A stretch of 64,000 nt of DNA, taken from positions 62,001-126,000 of the forward strand of contig JANQGJ010000039.1 of NCBI GenBank assembly GCA_028277395.1, given 5' to 3'. Source of the DNA: Bacteroidales bacterium. GTDB lineage: Bacteria; Bacteroidota; Bacteroidia; Bacteroidales; F082. The notes below the pieces were generated by a model that saw only the letters and a list, made by a program, of their open reading frames with translations, was not told where the DNA came from and did not search any database. The number at the start of each line of letters is the position of its first letter. Position 1 is the stretch's first letter. A program made the position numbers and the translations under genes. Below, piece after piece: positions 27,205 to 35,773 of the stretch.

Positions 27205-29469
27205 TTATTTCGAGATTAATACTTTTTCAGTTATTACATCACTATCTGTAGCTACTCTGACAATGTAATAACCCATTGTTTCGGATACCCTGAAACCGGT
27301 AAACCTGGTCTCTACATTTTTCGTTCGGAAAATAAGCTCACCTGATAATTTGTAAATTTCAACACATTTAATCTTATTGATTGTATTGTTTTTAACATAT
27401 GCATGTTGTCTGTAACTGTAAATATCAACCGAGCTATGACCCTTATGTTCCCCAATATTCGTAGGACCAAAGAAATGTATAATAAATCTGTCTTCAGCGC
27501 CACCAGGTGAAGCAGTAAACTCATATACCGGATTATCATTAATATATACCCAATCGTCGCCTTCCTGTTTATCCTCCAGCCATATCTCCGTGTCCGTATC
27601 GAATGATTCAATATCAGAAAATGACAAAGAATAATTATCATTATACCCGCAATTAAAATAAAGAGGTACACTCGTCATATCGTTATTCAGGTTTTCCAGG
27701 GGAAGTACATTTATCGCCAGTTCTGTCTGATCTTCAGCCATACTTGCTATCATTGTTGCATCATTATTCTGACTTGCCCATTTAACGGATTCTATTTCTT
27801 TGTCATAACCGGATGTTGCATTTTCATCAAACCTGATAATATTTTCATCCCTGTAACCTTCCAATCCGCCCGTAGCAACAATCGTTAGAATATTCGAAGT
27901 ATTGTCTCGAAAAGCATCATTACTGTGTGTTCTTCTGTTGTTTGTGAAATCAAAAGTTCCTGCCTGTTTGGTTTCTACGAAAAATCCCTGTCCTACCTGA
28001 ATGTATTGAGATCCTCCTGAACCAGCTGCCCTGGCAACATAGTTATTTGTCACAGGGTTCCAAATCCAGTACTTATTCTGAACAACCGAAGAATTATCAC
28101 CGGCAAGGTTATCAAAATCAATTGACGATGGATACGGATTACTTAATAATTCATTATGATTATTACTGTAGGATAATGATTGTGAACTTATATTTCCGGT
28201 CATTAACTCTCCGGTCATTTCCAGAGTATTTGTACTTCCGTCGTCTGTAGATAATCCTATTCCTGATACTGCATGTACTACATAATTATTATCATATATG
28301 TTTTGCCATCCGTTATCTGATGATTGCGATTCATCCCATTCATAAGCATAAGTGTTTCCATTCACAAGATTAAATGCACTTAGATATGCTCCATCTGTAC
28401 CACCACTGATCATATCTGCTGTAGGTCCTATCAGGTGGATATCGAAGTTCCCTGAACCTGCAGAATTTGAAAGGTATGTCTGAACCCTGGCCGTACCACT
28501 AACACCATAACTAATGATTCCATTATCAATTAAAGAACCTGTACCATTTGCTGAAGAAGAAATAACCAGACATTCGGCACAATCAATATATGTTGATCCG
28601 CCAATGGTAACTCCGGCATCCTCATTAACAGTCATATTTCCATAAATATTAAGTGAACCTGAAATATTCAACAATTCTCCCTGATTTGTTTGTAAACCAA
28701 AACTGATTGATCCTCCATTTTCAATTCTGACATTGTTGGCAGCACCTGTACCCGGAGCAAATGCTTTATTAACATTTTCAGGATAATTTGAAACACCGGA
28801 AGGTATAAAACAATTATCTGATGATGTAGGAACTGAACCAGATCCTCCGCACTCATCACTCCAGTTTCCGGCTAATCCCCAGCTATGCTCATTCTGAAAG
28901 CCATTATCCGATCCGTTTCCAGTCCAGACCAGATCATATACAACCGTTGGGTATGAATAACTATCAGCCTGCCCGTTTACCGATGGTGTATAATCAACCG
29001 GGGGACTACCCTGGTTCCAGTTAAGACCCTGAGCAACCCATCCATCCGGGGCAATTTCAAATGTGCCGGAACCTGATCCTGCCGTGGATTTAAAGGTTGT
29101 TAATGTCATCCATGTATTTTGTGTCCAGTTTTCAGGTGGATTGAATGGTGTGGAAGTTGCCTGAAATACCCTGTATGAATATGATCCGTTTGTTTGAACC
29201 GATCCCAGTGCATCGGCCAGGTTATATCCATTTGAGGAACATATTACCGCCACATCTGTACCTAGCGCTGTCAGCCATCTTATTTCAAACGAAATATCAT
29301 TTATAATAGTAGATGTCGTCGGGGTTCCCGTACCGGAAGTTTCTCTCATCTGAACTTCCAGATAGCTGTAAGAGTTTTCTGTGATTCTTATTTCAAATGT
29401 TTGAGCAAATCCTGTTCTACAAACTAACAAACCTGCTACAATTAAAATTATAAAGTAATTCTTTTTCAT
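27205..29469 (-). CDS. Secreted T9SS cargo protein of unknown function
   Basis: A 754-residue exported protein with signal peptide (MKKNYFIILIVAGLLVCRTGFAQ). A first beta-rich domain is followed by a parallel-beta-like stretch of short Gly/Asn/Ser repeats (ENGGSISFG, SGSLNIYGNMTVNE), a pair of cysteines in DCAEC, and a region with SNPYPSSIDFDN and FFVETKQAGTFDF common to Bacteroidota surface proteins. The last ~80 residues form a T9SS type A signal (VDIYSYRQHAYVKN, MGYYIVRVATDSD, ITEKVLISK). It lies 29 bases after the dockerin-like-repeat protein gene and is presumably expressed with it. No enzymatic motif is recognised; a structural or adhesive role is likeliest. Confidence 0.75.
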   Translation of the reverse strand: MKKNYFIILIVAGLLVCRTGFAQTFEIRITENSYSYLEVQMRETSGTGTPTTSTIINDISFEIRWLTALGTDVAVICSSNGYNLADALGSVQTNGSYSYRVFQATSTPFNPPENWTQNTWMTLTTFKSTAGSGSGTFEIAPDGWVAQGLNWNQGSPPVDYTPSVNGQADSYSYPTVVYDLVWTGNGSDNGFQNEHSWGLAGNWSDECGGSGSVPTSSDNCFIPSGVSNYPENVNKAFAPGTGAANNVRIENGGSISFGLQTNQGELLNISGSLNIYGNMTVNEDAGVTIGGSTYIDCAECLVISSSANGTGSLIDNGIISYGVSGTARVQTYLSNSAGSGNFDIHLIGPTADMISGGTDGAYLSAFNLVNGNTYAYEWDESQSSDNGWQNIYDNNYVVHAVSGIGLSTDDGSTNTLEMTGELMTGNISSQSLSYSNNHNELLSNPYPSSIDFDNLAGDNSSVVQNKYWIWNPVTNNYVARAAGSGGSQYIQVGQGFFVETKQAGTFDFTNNRRTHSNDAFRDNTSNILTIVATGGLEGYRDENIIRFDENATSGYDKEIESVKWASQNNDATMIASMAEDQTELAINVLPLENLNNDMTSVPLYFNCGYNDNYSLSFSDIESFDTDTEIWLEDKQEGDDWVYINDNPVYEFTASPGGAEDRFIIHFFGPTNIGEHKGHSSVDIYSYRQHAYVKNNTINKIKCVEIYKLSGELIFRTKNVETRFTGFRVSETMGYYIVRVATDSDVITEKVLISK

Positions 29470-29498
29470 TTTGTTTTCTTAAAATTTCAGATTAATAA

Positions 29499-31106
29499 TT
29501 ATTCAGGAAGATGTTCGGAATATATAGTTCCTGGCGTTGAAGATCCTACAACTGTTAGTATTGTAATACGATCTGCAGATGAGCCGTTATATTTTATATC
29601 ACCATCCATATTGGCATCGTTATTTGAATATGATCCGGAAACAATGTTTCCCGGTGTCCCCGAACCAACAGCTGTCAATATCGCAATCCTGTCTGCACCA
29701 GATCCGTTATACTTAATATATCCATCACCACTTACATCTCCTTCCCATAATCCAAATGATCCTGATTCAACTTCTTTCATTGCACTGTTGGTGGTAATTG
29801 AAGGATCCTGCCATGCTGTAGCCTGCATGTTAGTAAAGTTCAATGTTGGAGAATTTCCAATTTCAACGGTAGAAGCACTAACAACACCGAAGTGATTCCG
29901 ATGCTTTACCGCAACATAATAACTTCCTGTGGATACCCCTGTTAACTTCATATTTGAGCCGTCCTCCTCAATGACCTGACCATCAACATCAATGAATTTT
30001 GCATAAGAATTTGTAATCGTTACATGATTTGAAGAACTTCTGAGTTCAATTTTAATCCAGTCGACAGCATTAACAGGTACAGATGATACTGTTGTATTTA
30101 GCCCATATGGATCAGTGGTTGGTATTAGCCCTGCCGTGTTTAAGGTTTTATCCATATTGTTGTTTACATCATTCCATGCTGCGGCAAGTATTACTTTTAA
30201 ATTTATATCCAGGCCACTATAGTAGTAATCGCCTACCATAAATGTTCCAACCCCTGAAAAACTGTTATGACTTCGGGTATAAGGATCACTGCCTGAAGCT
30301 GCTCCTCCGTTACCCCAGGATACATTTGAGCCATTATCAGTTGTATAACCAACACAACAGTTTGTCCTGTCAAAAGAAGTTGCTTCATCAGTTGCATTCC
30401 ACTGAGTAGTAACAATAAGATCAGATCCCCCGGATACTGATTCATCAACTATCCATGACTTGTTTACGATATGTGTCGATCCTGAAAAATTAGAAGGCTT
30501 ACTGTCTTCAACTTTTACCGAATACGTGTCAGATGTTCCTGAATTGTTGAGTGTTATTGGATTATACGATGAATTTCCAACCGGGAAAAGAACATTAGTT
30601 GAACCAACAACCCGATTTAAACTACCGGAACCGTTTGTAACTATATAAGAGTTAGCACTAACTCCCGAAGGATCACCGGTACCATCAATAGTAAGATCAA
30701 AGTCAGATAAAGATAATTTACCATTTGTAAATGTTAAAGTTCCGTGAACTTGTTGATCGGCACCAGTTACAGTATTAGTAATAATTACTCCGTTTGAATT
30801 ATTGATTTCAGTAGTCCCGTAAAAGTGTACGGTTGAGGCCCCGGTTATTTCCTGAGCTGAAGAACCATTAAATGTCACTGTTCCTGTGGAACCTGAATCG
30901 AACATTCCACCACTGTTATTGGTTAGATCTCCAATTATCGACAGTGTACCATCAACATCAATATTGCCTGATGAATTATTCAGATCATTTACTACCAGAG
31001 TTGAACCACCGGACACAATAATCTGTGAACCACCGGACAATATCATCTGAGCATAAACAGAAAATGCACTCCCGACAAGGAATGCCATCAAAAAAACTTT
31101 ATTCAT
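29499..31106 (-). CDS. Secreted beta-repeat protein with duplicated C-terminal dockerin-like calcium motifs
   Basis: A 535-residue exported protein (signal peptide ending SVYAQ) and first gene of a minus-strand operon. Residues about 20-150 are beta-helix-like repeats (SGGSQIIVSGGST, GTLSIIGDLTNNSGG). The middle holds beta-sandwich-like segments. The last 84 residues carry two nearly identical units 40 residues apart: DVSGDGYIKYNGSGADR, then DANMDGDIKYNGSSADR, each followed by I-x-IL-T-x-VGS-x-TPG. Each starts with a DxSxDG or DxNxDG calcium loop, like half a dockerin. There is no T9SS signal; the protein ends right after the second unit. The repeats may tether it to a partner, possibly the downstream-encoded T9SS protein. 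Confidence 0.75.
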   Translation of the reverse strand: MNKVFLMAFLVGSAFSVYAQMILSGGSQIIVSGGSTLVVNDLNNSSGNIDVDGTLSIIGDLTNNSGGMFDSGSTGTVTFNGSSAQEITGASTVHFYGTTEINNSNGVIITNTVTGADQQVHGTLTFTNGKLSLSDFDLTIDGTGDPSGVSANSYIVTNGSGSLNRVVGSTNVLFPVGNSSYNPITLNNSGTSDTYSVKVEDSKPSNFSGSTHIVNKSWIVDESVSGGSDLIVTTQWNATDEATSFDRTNCCVGYTTDNGSNVSWGNGGAASGSDPYTRSHNSFSGVGTFMVGDYYYSGLDINLKVILAAAWNDVNNNMDKTLNTAGLIPTTDPYGLNTTVSSVPVNAVDWIKIELRSSSNHVTITNSYAKFIDVDGQVIEEDGSNMKLTGVSTGSYYVAVKHRNHFGVVSASTVEIGNSPTLNFTNMQATAWQDPSITTNSAMKEVESGSFGLWEGDVSGDGYIKYNGSGADRIAILTAVGSGTPGNIVSGSYSNNDANMDGDIKYNGSSADRITILTVVGSSTPGTIYSEHLPE

Positions 31107-31177
31107 AAAGCTACCATTTTTTGAAATTAGTTTAAACTAATCAAAAGGTAGGAAATTTGGTCAGCTTTATTTGGCAA

Positions 31178-31209
31178 CAAATATACTACAAGAAACTATC
31201 AAAAAGCAA
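31178..31209 (-). promoter_or_regulatory. Promoter of the secreted-protein operon 31106-26934
   Basis: On the minus strand TTG (31207-31209), a 21-base spacer and TATATTTG (31178-31185) match the Bacteroidetes consensus. The leader to the ATG at 31106 is about 65 bases. The rest of the 284-base divergent interval shows no further clear element. Confidence 0.75.
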
Positions 31210-31390
31210 GTATTTTTAGCAATTTATGTTTGTTAAGACATTATTGCGCATTACTATGTGCTGATTATGTGGCTGTTACATACGTATAAATATTTAAATA
31301 TGCTTTTGCTTATTTCCACAAATTTCACTTTTCAAAATAGCAAAACGAATATGTTTATTAATTTCGCGGTATAATTCAAAACAATATAAC

Positions 31391-31849
31391 ATGAATAATG
31401 AGTTAGAAGCCAAAAAGAAAAGAAGTGAACTTGAAATATCCGAAAAATCCCGGGCATATCTAAAAGAAACAGGTAACTGGGCATATTTTTTCTCCATTCT
31501 CGGTTTTATTTTTATTGGATTATTATTCATTGGTTCTCTTGTGGTTTCAGTGATGTTCTCATTTCTGGACAATGAGAATTTACCAGCGATATCAGGATTA
31601 ACATTTGGTATAGTTTACATAATTTTTAGCATAATCTTATTCTTTCCCATATTATATTTATATCGGTTTTCAACCAATATGAAATCTGCACTTGAAAATA
31701 GTGAGTCACTAAATCTTGAAATTGCTTTTAAGAATATCAGATCTCATTATAAATTCGTGGGTTATTATATAATTATTATGATATTGATATATGTGATAGC
31801 AGCTGTTATTATGCTGTTTTCAGGAATGTTAATTAGTTTTTGGCAATAG
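31391..31849 (+). CDS. DUF5362-like small membrane protein
   Basis: A 152-residue protein with a charged N terminus (EAKKKRSELEISEKSRAYLK), then WAYFFSILGFIFIGLLFIGS, and three predicted membrane segments (about residues 32-58, 68-92 and 118-148). The SEKSRAYLKETGNWAYFFSI pattern and size match the DUF5362 family of Bacteroidota membrane proteins, whose function is unknown. It is transcribed alone, divergent from the secreted-protein operon, and ends two bases from the stop of the convergent gene at 31852. Confidence 0.7.
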   Translation: MNNELEAKKKRSELEISEKSRAYLKETGNWAYFFSILGFIFIGLLFIGSLVVSVMFSFLDNENLPAISGLTFGIVYIIFSIILFFPILYLYRFSTNMKSALENSESLNLEIAFKNIRSHYKFVGYYIIIMILIYVIAAVIMLFSGMLISFWQ

Positions 31850-31851
31850 AT

Positions 31852-32550
31852 TTATTCCGGGTTATCAATAAATATCAAACTGCCGGCATCGTATAATTGT
31901 CCGTTATACAGTTCAATTATTTTACTTTCGGTTGAAGTAATATAGTCCGCAATCTCTTTCCCATTGCTAAGATAATTTAGTTGGCCCAATATATACGAGT
32001 TGTTTTTAGAAACACCGCATGCACCACCAAAAAAACCATTTTTAAATCCCGGTAAAATGATTTCAGAGGGATCTGCATATAAGACATCTATTGAGTTTTT
32101 ACCAAGAACTTTTTGAATCCCTTTATCCGAAGTAATAAACCTGTTATTATTCAATGGTAGCAGATTACATCTTGTGTATGCCTGATTTACATGTATTATT
32201 CTTCTGTCGGCACATAACTCTTTCATCTTACTGTCAGAAACATCCAGATTATGAATATAAAAGTCATCTGTTACTACAGCATTGTAAATGGCAGTTTCAG
32301 GATATCTGTATCCTATTTCCCTATCCCCTTCAATTACTCTTATACCATAAGATTTCAATAACTTCTTAATCTGTTCAGGAGTATTGGGAGCAATGATTAA
32401 ACTATCTGCTATCTGGCAGAAAAAAATATCAGGATGTCCGGAAATTTCAGGGTACGTAATTTCATCTGACTCAAAGTACAATACATCTCCATAGTTTTCC
32501 AGTCGACGTTTCGCCTGTTCAGGAATTTCTTTATTTGAGATAATTATCAT
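31852..32550 (-). CDS. Possible DUF6873 / GME-fold protein paired with a radical SAM enzyme
   Basis: A 232-residue cytoplasmic protein without signal peptide or membrane helix. I see alternating short strands and conserved-looking segments (FFCQIADSLIIAPN, VNQAYTRCNLLPL, NRFITSDKGIQKVL, GFFGGACGVSKNN). These recall the uncharacterised DUF6873 family, thought to share the guanidino-group-modifying (arginine deiminase-like) fold; I am only moderately sure. Cys and Asp in GGACG and SDKG are candidate functional residues. It starts five bases after the stop of the radical SAM gene, so the two form a tight operon and probably act in one pathway. No substrate can be named. Confidence 0.5.
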   Translation of the reverse strand: MIIISNKEIPEQAKRRLENYGDVLYFESDEITYPEISGHPDIFFCQIADSLIIAPNTPEQIKKLLKSYGIRVIEGDREIGYRYPETAIYNAVVTDDFYIHNLDVSDSKMKELCADRRIIHVNQAYTRCNLLPLNNNRFITSDKGIQKVLGKNSIDVLYADPSEIILPGFKNGFFGGACGVSKNNSYILGQLNYLSNGKEIADYITSTESKIIELYNGQLYDAGSLIFIDNPE

Positions 32551-32555
32551 TCCGT

Positions 32556-33563
32556 TTAGTAGATTTTAAACTCACGATCTTTCAATTCCGAATCTGCAAC
32601 AATTTTAACACTCTCAAATTTTTGAAGCAGCTTGTTCTTATTTACCGACTTATAACCGTTTACATAATTGATCTCTTTCGGCGGCACACCGATAACCAGG
32701 TCTTTTTCCTTAATACCATCGGTTGCGGATATCAGAATATTATTCCATATTTCAGTAAGTACTAATTCTTTGAATGAGATATGAAACGGACCTGCTACAA
32801 GTTCTTTTCCTGTTATCAGGCCCTCTGATGGGTGTAAACCCACCCGAATTACTTTCACCCCTGCATTCTCAAATAATGGAAGTATCTCACTTGTTTGTTT
32901 AACAGCCTCATGCAATTCCAAAGGTTTATATCTGCCTTGCTCATACCAATGGTGCATTGCAGTTCCCCTTATTACAACTGCCGGATATATTCTAGTATTA
33001 TCCGATCCCAGTTTTATTATTTGTTTCGCAGTATTGACTGATTTCTCAAAAGTATCTCCAGGTAGTCCGATCATCATTTGCAAACCAAGTTTAAAATCAT
33101 ATTCTTTTATTAAATGTGATGCCTGGATTATATCATCAACAGAATGACCACGTTTTGTTAATTTTAATACTTCGGGATCAAATGACTGAGCCCCAAGTTC
33201 AATTGTTTTTACATTATAGTAGCTCAACATCTCCAGCACTTCCTGAGAAATATAATCAGGGCGTGTAGATAGTCTTATTCCATCTACATTTCCGGATTTT
33301 ATAAACGGCTGTACAATCTCAAGATAATTTTGCTGTTCGATCAATGGAATACCTGTAAAACTTCCACCGAAAAAACCAACCTCCACATACCTGTTTCTAC
33401 TTTTAAAGGTTGCAATATGAGATTCTATGGTTTTGACTATGTCTGCGGGCTCCGGTATATTAATTTTACCGGAAATTTTTTCCTGATTACAAAACACACA
33501 CTGAAACGGACACGCAATCTCAGGAACAAAAACTGATACTGTATAGTGCTTCGTAGTTAACAT
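32556..33563 (-). CDS. Elp3-like radical SAM protein
   Basis: A 335-residue radical SAM enzyme. The 4Fe-4S motif is CPFQCVFC (Cys18, Cys22, Cys25), followed by GFFGGSFTGIP, LSTRPDYI, ELGAQSFD and QMMIGLPGDT, the hallmarks of the Elp3/HemN-like branch. The GNAT acetyltransferase domain of true Elp3 is absent, as in the shorter bacterial proteins often labelled 'elongator protein 3-like'. I start it at the ATG at 33563 (MLTTKHYTVSVFVPEIA). A reading that begins 30 bases further upstream needs a TTG start and would press against the divergent promoter. It is followed after five bases by the DUF6873-like gene. The substrate is unknown. Confidence 0.82.
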   Translation of the reverse strand: MLTTKHYTVSVFVPEIACPFQCVFCNQEKISGKINIPEPADIVKTIESHIATFKSRNRYVEVGFFGGSFTGIPLIEQQNYLEIVQPFIKSGNVDGIRLSTRPDYISQEVLEMLSYYNVKTIELGAQSFDPEVLKLTKRGHSVDDIIQASHLIKEYDFKLGLQMMIGLPGDTFEKSVNTAKQIIKLGSDNTRIYPAVVIRGTAMHHWYEQGRYKPLELHEAVKQTSEILPLFENAGVKVIRVGLHPSEGLITGKELVAGPFHISFKELVLTEIWNNILISATDGIKEKDLVIGVPPKEINYVNGYKSVNKNKLLQKFESVKIVADSELKDREFKIY

Positions 33564-33593
33564 AATTTCACAAAGGTTATACAATTTTTTCAA

Positions 33594-33601
33594 TAATTTT
33601 G
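33594..33601 (+). promoter_or_regulatory. Candidate -7 box (TAATTTTG) for the lipoprotein gene at 33641
   Basis: An exact TAnnTTTG match lies 39 bases before the ATG at 33641, without a clear TTG at the expected upstream distance. It supports starting the downstream gene at 33641 and not at 33599. Confidence 0.4.
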
Positions 33602-33640
33602 CATTCTAATAGATATAGAGTACTAATCAAAAACGAAACA

Positions 33641-34303
33641 ATGAATTTACTGGTTAAAAGTGCATCAAAATTAGTGATCCTGATTTTAGCTGCTTTTGTT
33701 ATCACAACAGGTACTACATCATGTAAAAGCAAGAAAAAACTGGCTCGTGAACAAGCTGAGAAAGAATATGCCATGAAAGTTGAGCAAGCCAGAAATGATC
33801 TGACTGCAATGCTGGAAGGAACTACAAAATGGAGTCTTGATGAACAAAGCCGCAGATTGAACAAAATAAAATCGTATAATATCGACGATCCTGAAATTAT
33901 GGATATGATAACTAGGCTTGAAGCTAAAATTTCAATGGAAAAAGCAGAAGCAGAGCGACTTGCTGAGGAAGAAAGGCTTAAACGGGAAGAAGAAGAAAGA
34001 AGAATGAAAGAAGCAACCAAATATGAGAAAATTGATAATGAATTGTTTGCTATTTCATCTTCAACAACAATAGATGCTGCAAACAAAAAAATAACTCTTT
34101 CGCTTGATCAGTTTGAAAGCCCGGATGTTCCTGTACTAATTATTATCAGTCAGTCTGGTGGATTTAATGATTATGACAGACCAACAACCATAAGTAAATT
34201 CTTAAATTATCTAAAGGACAAACAGCAATACAAGTATAAAGTTGTATCTGTGAAGAGAAATGAGTCCGGAAAAATAACTGAACTGGAACTAATTAAAAAG
34301 TAA
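33641..34303 (+). CDS. Lipoprotein with charged coiled-coil segment, unknown function
   Basis: A 220-residue protein starting MNLLVKSASKLVIL, with a lipobox ending TTSC (Cys28). After a basic KSKKKLAREQAEKEY stretch comes a long, highly charged helical region rich in Glu, Arg and Lys (about residues 75-125: EKAEAERLAEEERLKREEEE), most likely a coiled coil. A small globular C-terminal domain follows (VPVLIIISQSGGFNDYD, YKYKVVSVKRNESGKI). I do not recognise the family. The next gene, encoding another exported protein, begins six bases downstream, so the two are co-transcribed and probably work together in the periplasm or at the outer membrane. Confidence 0.65.
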   Translation: MNLLVKSASKLVILILAAFVITTGTTSCKSKKKLAREQAEKEYAMKVEQARNDLTAMLEGTTKWSLDEQSRRLNKIKSYNIDDPEIMDMITRLEAKISMEKAEAERLAEEERLKREEEERRMKEATKYEKIDNELFAISSSTTIDAANKKITLSLDQFESPDVPVLIIISQSGGFNDYDRPTTISKFLNYLKDKQQYKYKVVSVKRNESGKITELELIKK

Positions 34304-34309
34304 ATAGTT

Positions 34310-34888
34310 ATGAAATTATCTTATTTAAGCATATTCGTAATATCATTGGGAATGTCGATTACCGGGTTATCCCAGGATGACCTTTCTCCCGAAAGAAAAC
34401 AGGCTGTTGATAGCCTGGCACTTGAAAAGGTACGTGACTTAAGCAAATATATAAGCATAATTGGCAGTAAAGAAACTCCGTGGAGTGAAGCTAACAGGGT
34501 TATTGAAAGAGCAGAAGAACTTTTTATGCCTGGTAGTGAGATTGGTGTTTCATCATTGGTAAGACCAGATGATATCAGCTACTATAACGTTCGAAAATAT
34601 TTCGAAAGACTCATGAGGCTCAACTATAAAAAAGTTGAAATTGAGTGGTACAATATTGAGTATATGAGCGACCTCCAAAAACAACCTGATGGCACCTATG
34701 TTGGTGTAATTACTATTTTCCAGAAGTTTAAAGGGTACGATGCAGAAGGAAGACTTGTGTATCAGGACACAACCAAAAAAGATATAACAGTTTTTGTTGA
34801 AAGAAAGGAAACACAGATCGGAGGCCGTCTTATTGGATTCTGGGATGTTCTTCTTGGAGATATGCGTGTTAAAGAAACAACACCATAA
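34310..34888 (+). CDS. Exported protein of unknown function
   Basis: A 192-residue protein with a clear signal peptide (cleavage likely after ITGLSQ). The mature part is mixed alpha/beta: RKQAVDSLALEKVRDLSKYISIIG, a helix RVIERAEELFMPGSEIGVSS, then a beta-rich C terminus (YVGVITIFQKFKGYD, DITVFVERK). The order 'helical N-part, FQKFKGYDAEGRLVYQD sheet' recalls NTF2-like periplasmic proteins, but I would not assign a family. It is encoded six bases after the coiled-coil lipoprotein and converges on the DUF3108 gene. Confidence 0.6.
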   Translation: MKLSYLSIFVISLGMSITGLSQDDLSPERKQAVDSLALEKVRDLSKYISIIGSKETPWSEANRVIERAEELFMPGSEIGVSSLVRPDDISYYNVRKYFERLMRLNYKKVEIEWYNIEYMSDLQKQPDGTYVGVITIFQKFKGYDAEGRLVYQDTTKKDITVFVERKETQIGGRLIGFWDVLLGDMRVKETTP

Positions 34889-34896
34889 ACAATCAG

Positions 34897-35751
34897 CTAT
34901 TGTTCACCGGGCAGCTTATCTTTGGTAACAACTGCCTTTGCCTTTTTGATCTCATTCTTAATCTTCATCGGGCTAACAATGTTATCATATTCTATTAATT
35001 CCATTTTTATTGAACCTACAATAACTGCTGATTCGGCAAGTATTGGAATATGATTTTCATCATCGGTAACATATACAGACATTGGATATTTTTCCGCGAA
35101 CACTTCTCCTGATGCCATCATGGGTGCAATTTTTAAACATGTAATTGTTCCCCATTTTGTAATCAGGTCAGACTTCCCTTCATATTTTACAGCCGAAGTA
35201 TAAACTGAGTCATCCAAAAAAAAGTTGATGTAATACATGCTGTCAGCATCAAAGTCTTCGACATTTATTGTCCTCATATAATAAAATGCCGATACAAAAT
35301 CATGGACATCAGGAGGTACCTTTTTTACATCTTTCGAATTTGTGGTAGCCTCATTTTTGTCCCTGTTGAATATCACCCGATCATCCTGTTTATACTTTCC
35401 TTCACGTGTTTTTCGAATGAAAACATATGGTAATAATGTTTGCTTATTAACAAAAGTTTCAAATTTATCCCTGACTTTATAAAACCAGTTAAACATTCCT
35501 TTGGAATTTCCAATTCCGGTTATATGATAAACATCTTTGGTACGTCCAACTTTTGTACCTTTCCAGTTTTCAACCGTCAGAATAGCCTCACCGGCTGTTA
35601 GATTACCCAGTGACGAACTGTAATAAACACGGTATTTCAGGTATTCGCCGGCTTTAAACGCATTATTGACTATTGTGTCCTGAGAAAACAGGGTTTGAGT
35701 ATTTATTACAAACAAAAATACCAGTGCTGTTAATATCTGTTTTCGACACAT
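34897..35751 (-). CDS. DUF3108-family exported protein
   Basis: A 284-residue exported protein: signal peptide MCRKQILTALVFLFVINTQTLFSQ, then FKAGEYLKYRVYYSSSLGNLTAGEAIL, the signature opening of DUF3108, and later FVSAFYYMRTINVE and TCLKIAPM. The family is periplasmic or outer-membrane, beta-rich and uncharacterised; its fold has been linked to lipid-binding beta barrels. The ATG at 35751 is preferred over an in-frame TTG at 35781 that would overlap leuS and spoil the signal peptide. It follows leuS by 22 bases and probably shares its transcript. Confidence 0.85.
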   Translation of the reverse strand: MCRKQILTALVFLFVINTQTLFSQDTIVNNAFKAGEYLKYRVYYSSSLGNLTAGEAILTVENWKGTKVGRTKDVYHITGIGNSKGMFNWFYKVRDKFETFVNKQTLLPYVFIRKTREGKYKQDDRVIFNRDKNEATTNSKDVKKVPPDVHDFVSAFYYMRTINVEDFDADSMYYINFFLDDSVYTSAVKYEGKSDLITKWGTITCLKIAPMMASGEVFAEKYPMSVYVTDDENHIPILAESAVIVGSIKMELIEYDNIVSPMKIKNEIKKAKAVVTKDKLPGEQ

Positions 35752-35773
35752 TGTAATATTGATTAAGACAAAT

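Noticed and set aside
33577..34086. 169-residue Ser-rich open frame on the minus strand.
   Set aside because: It is the antisense of a charged coiled-coil lipoprotein; the Ser/Leu-rich composition is what antisense of Glu/Lys-rich codons gives.
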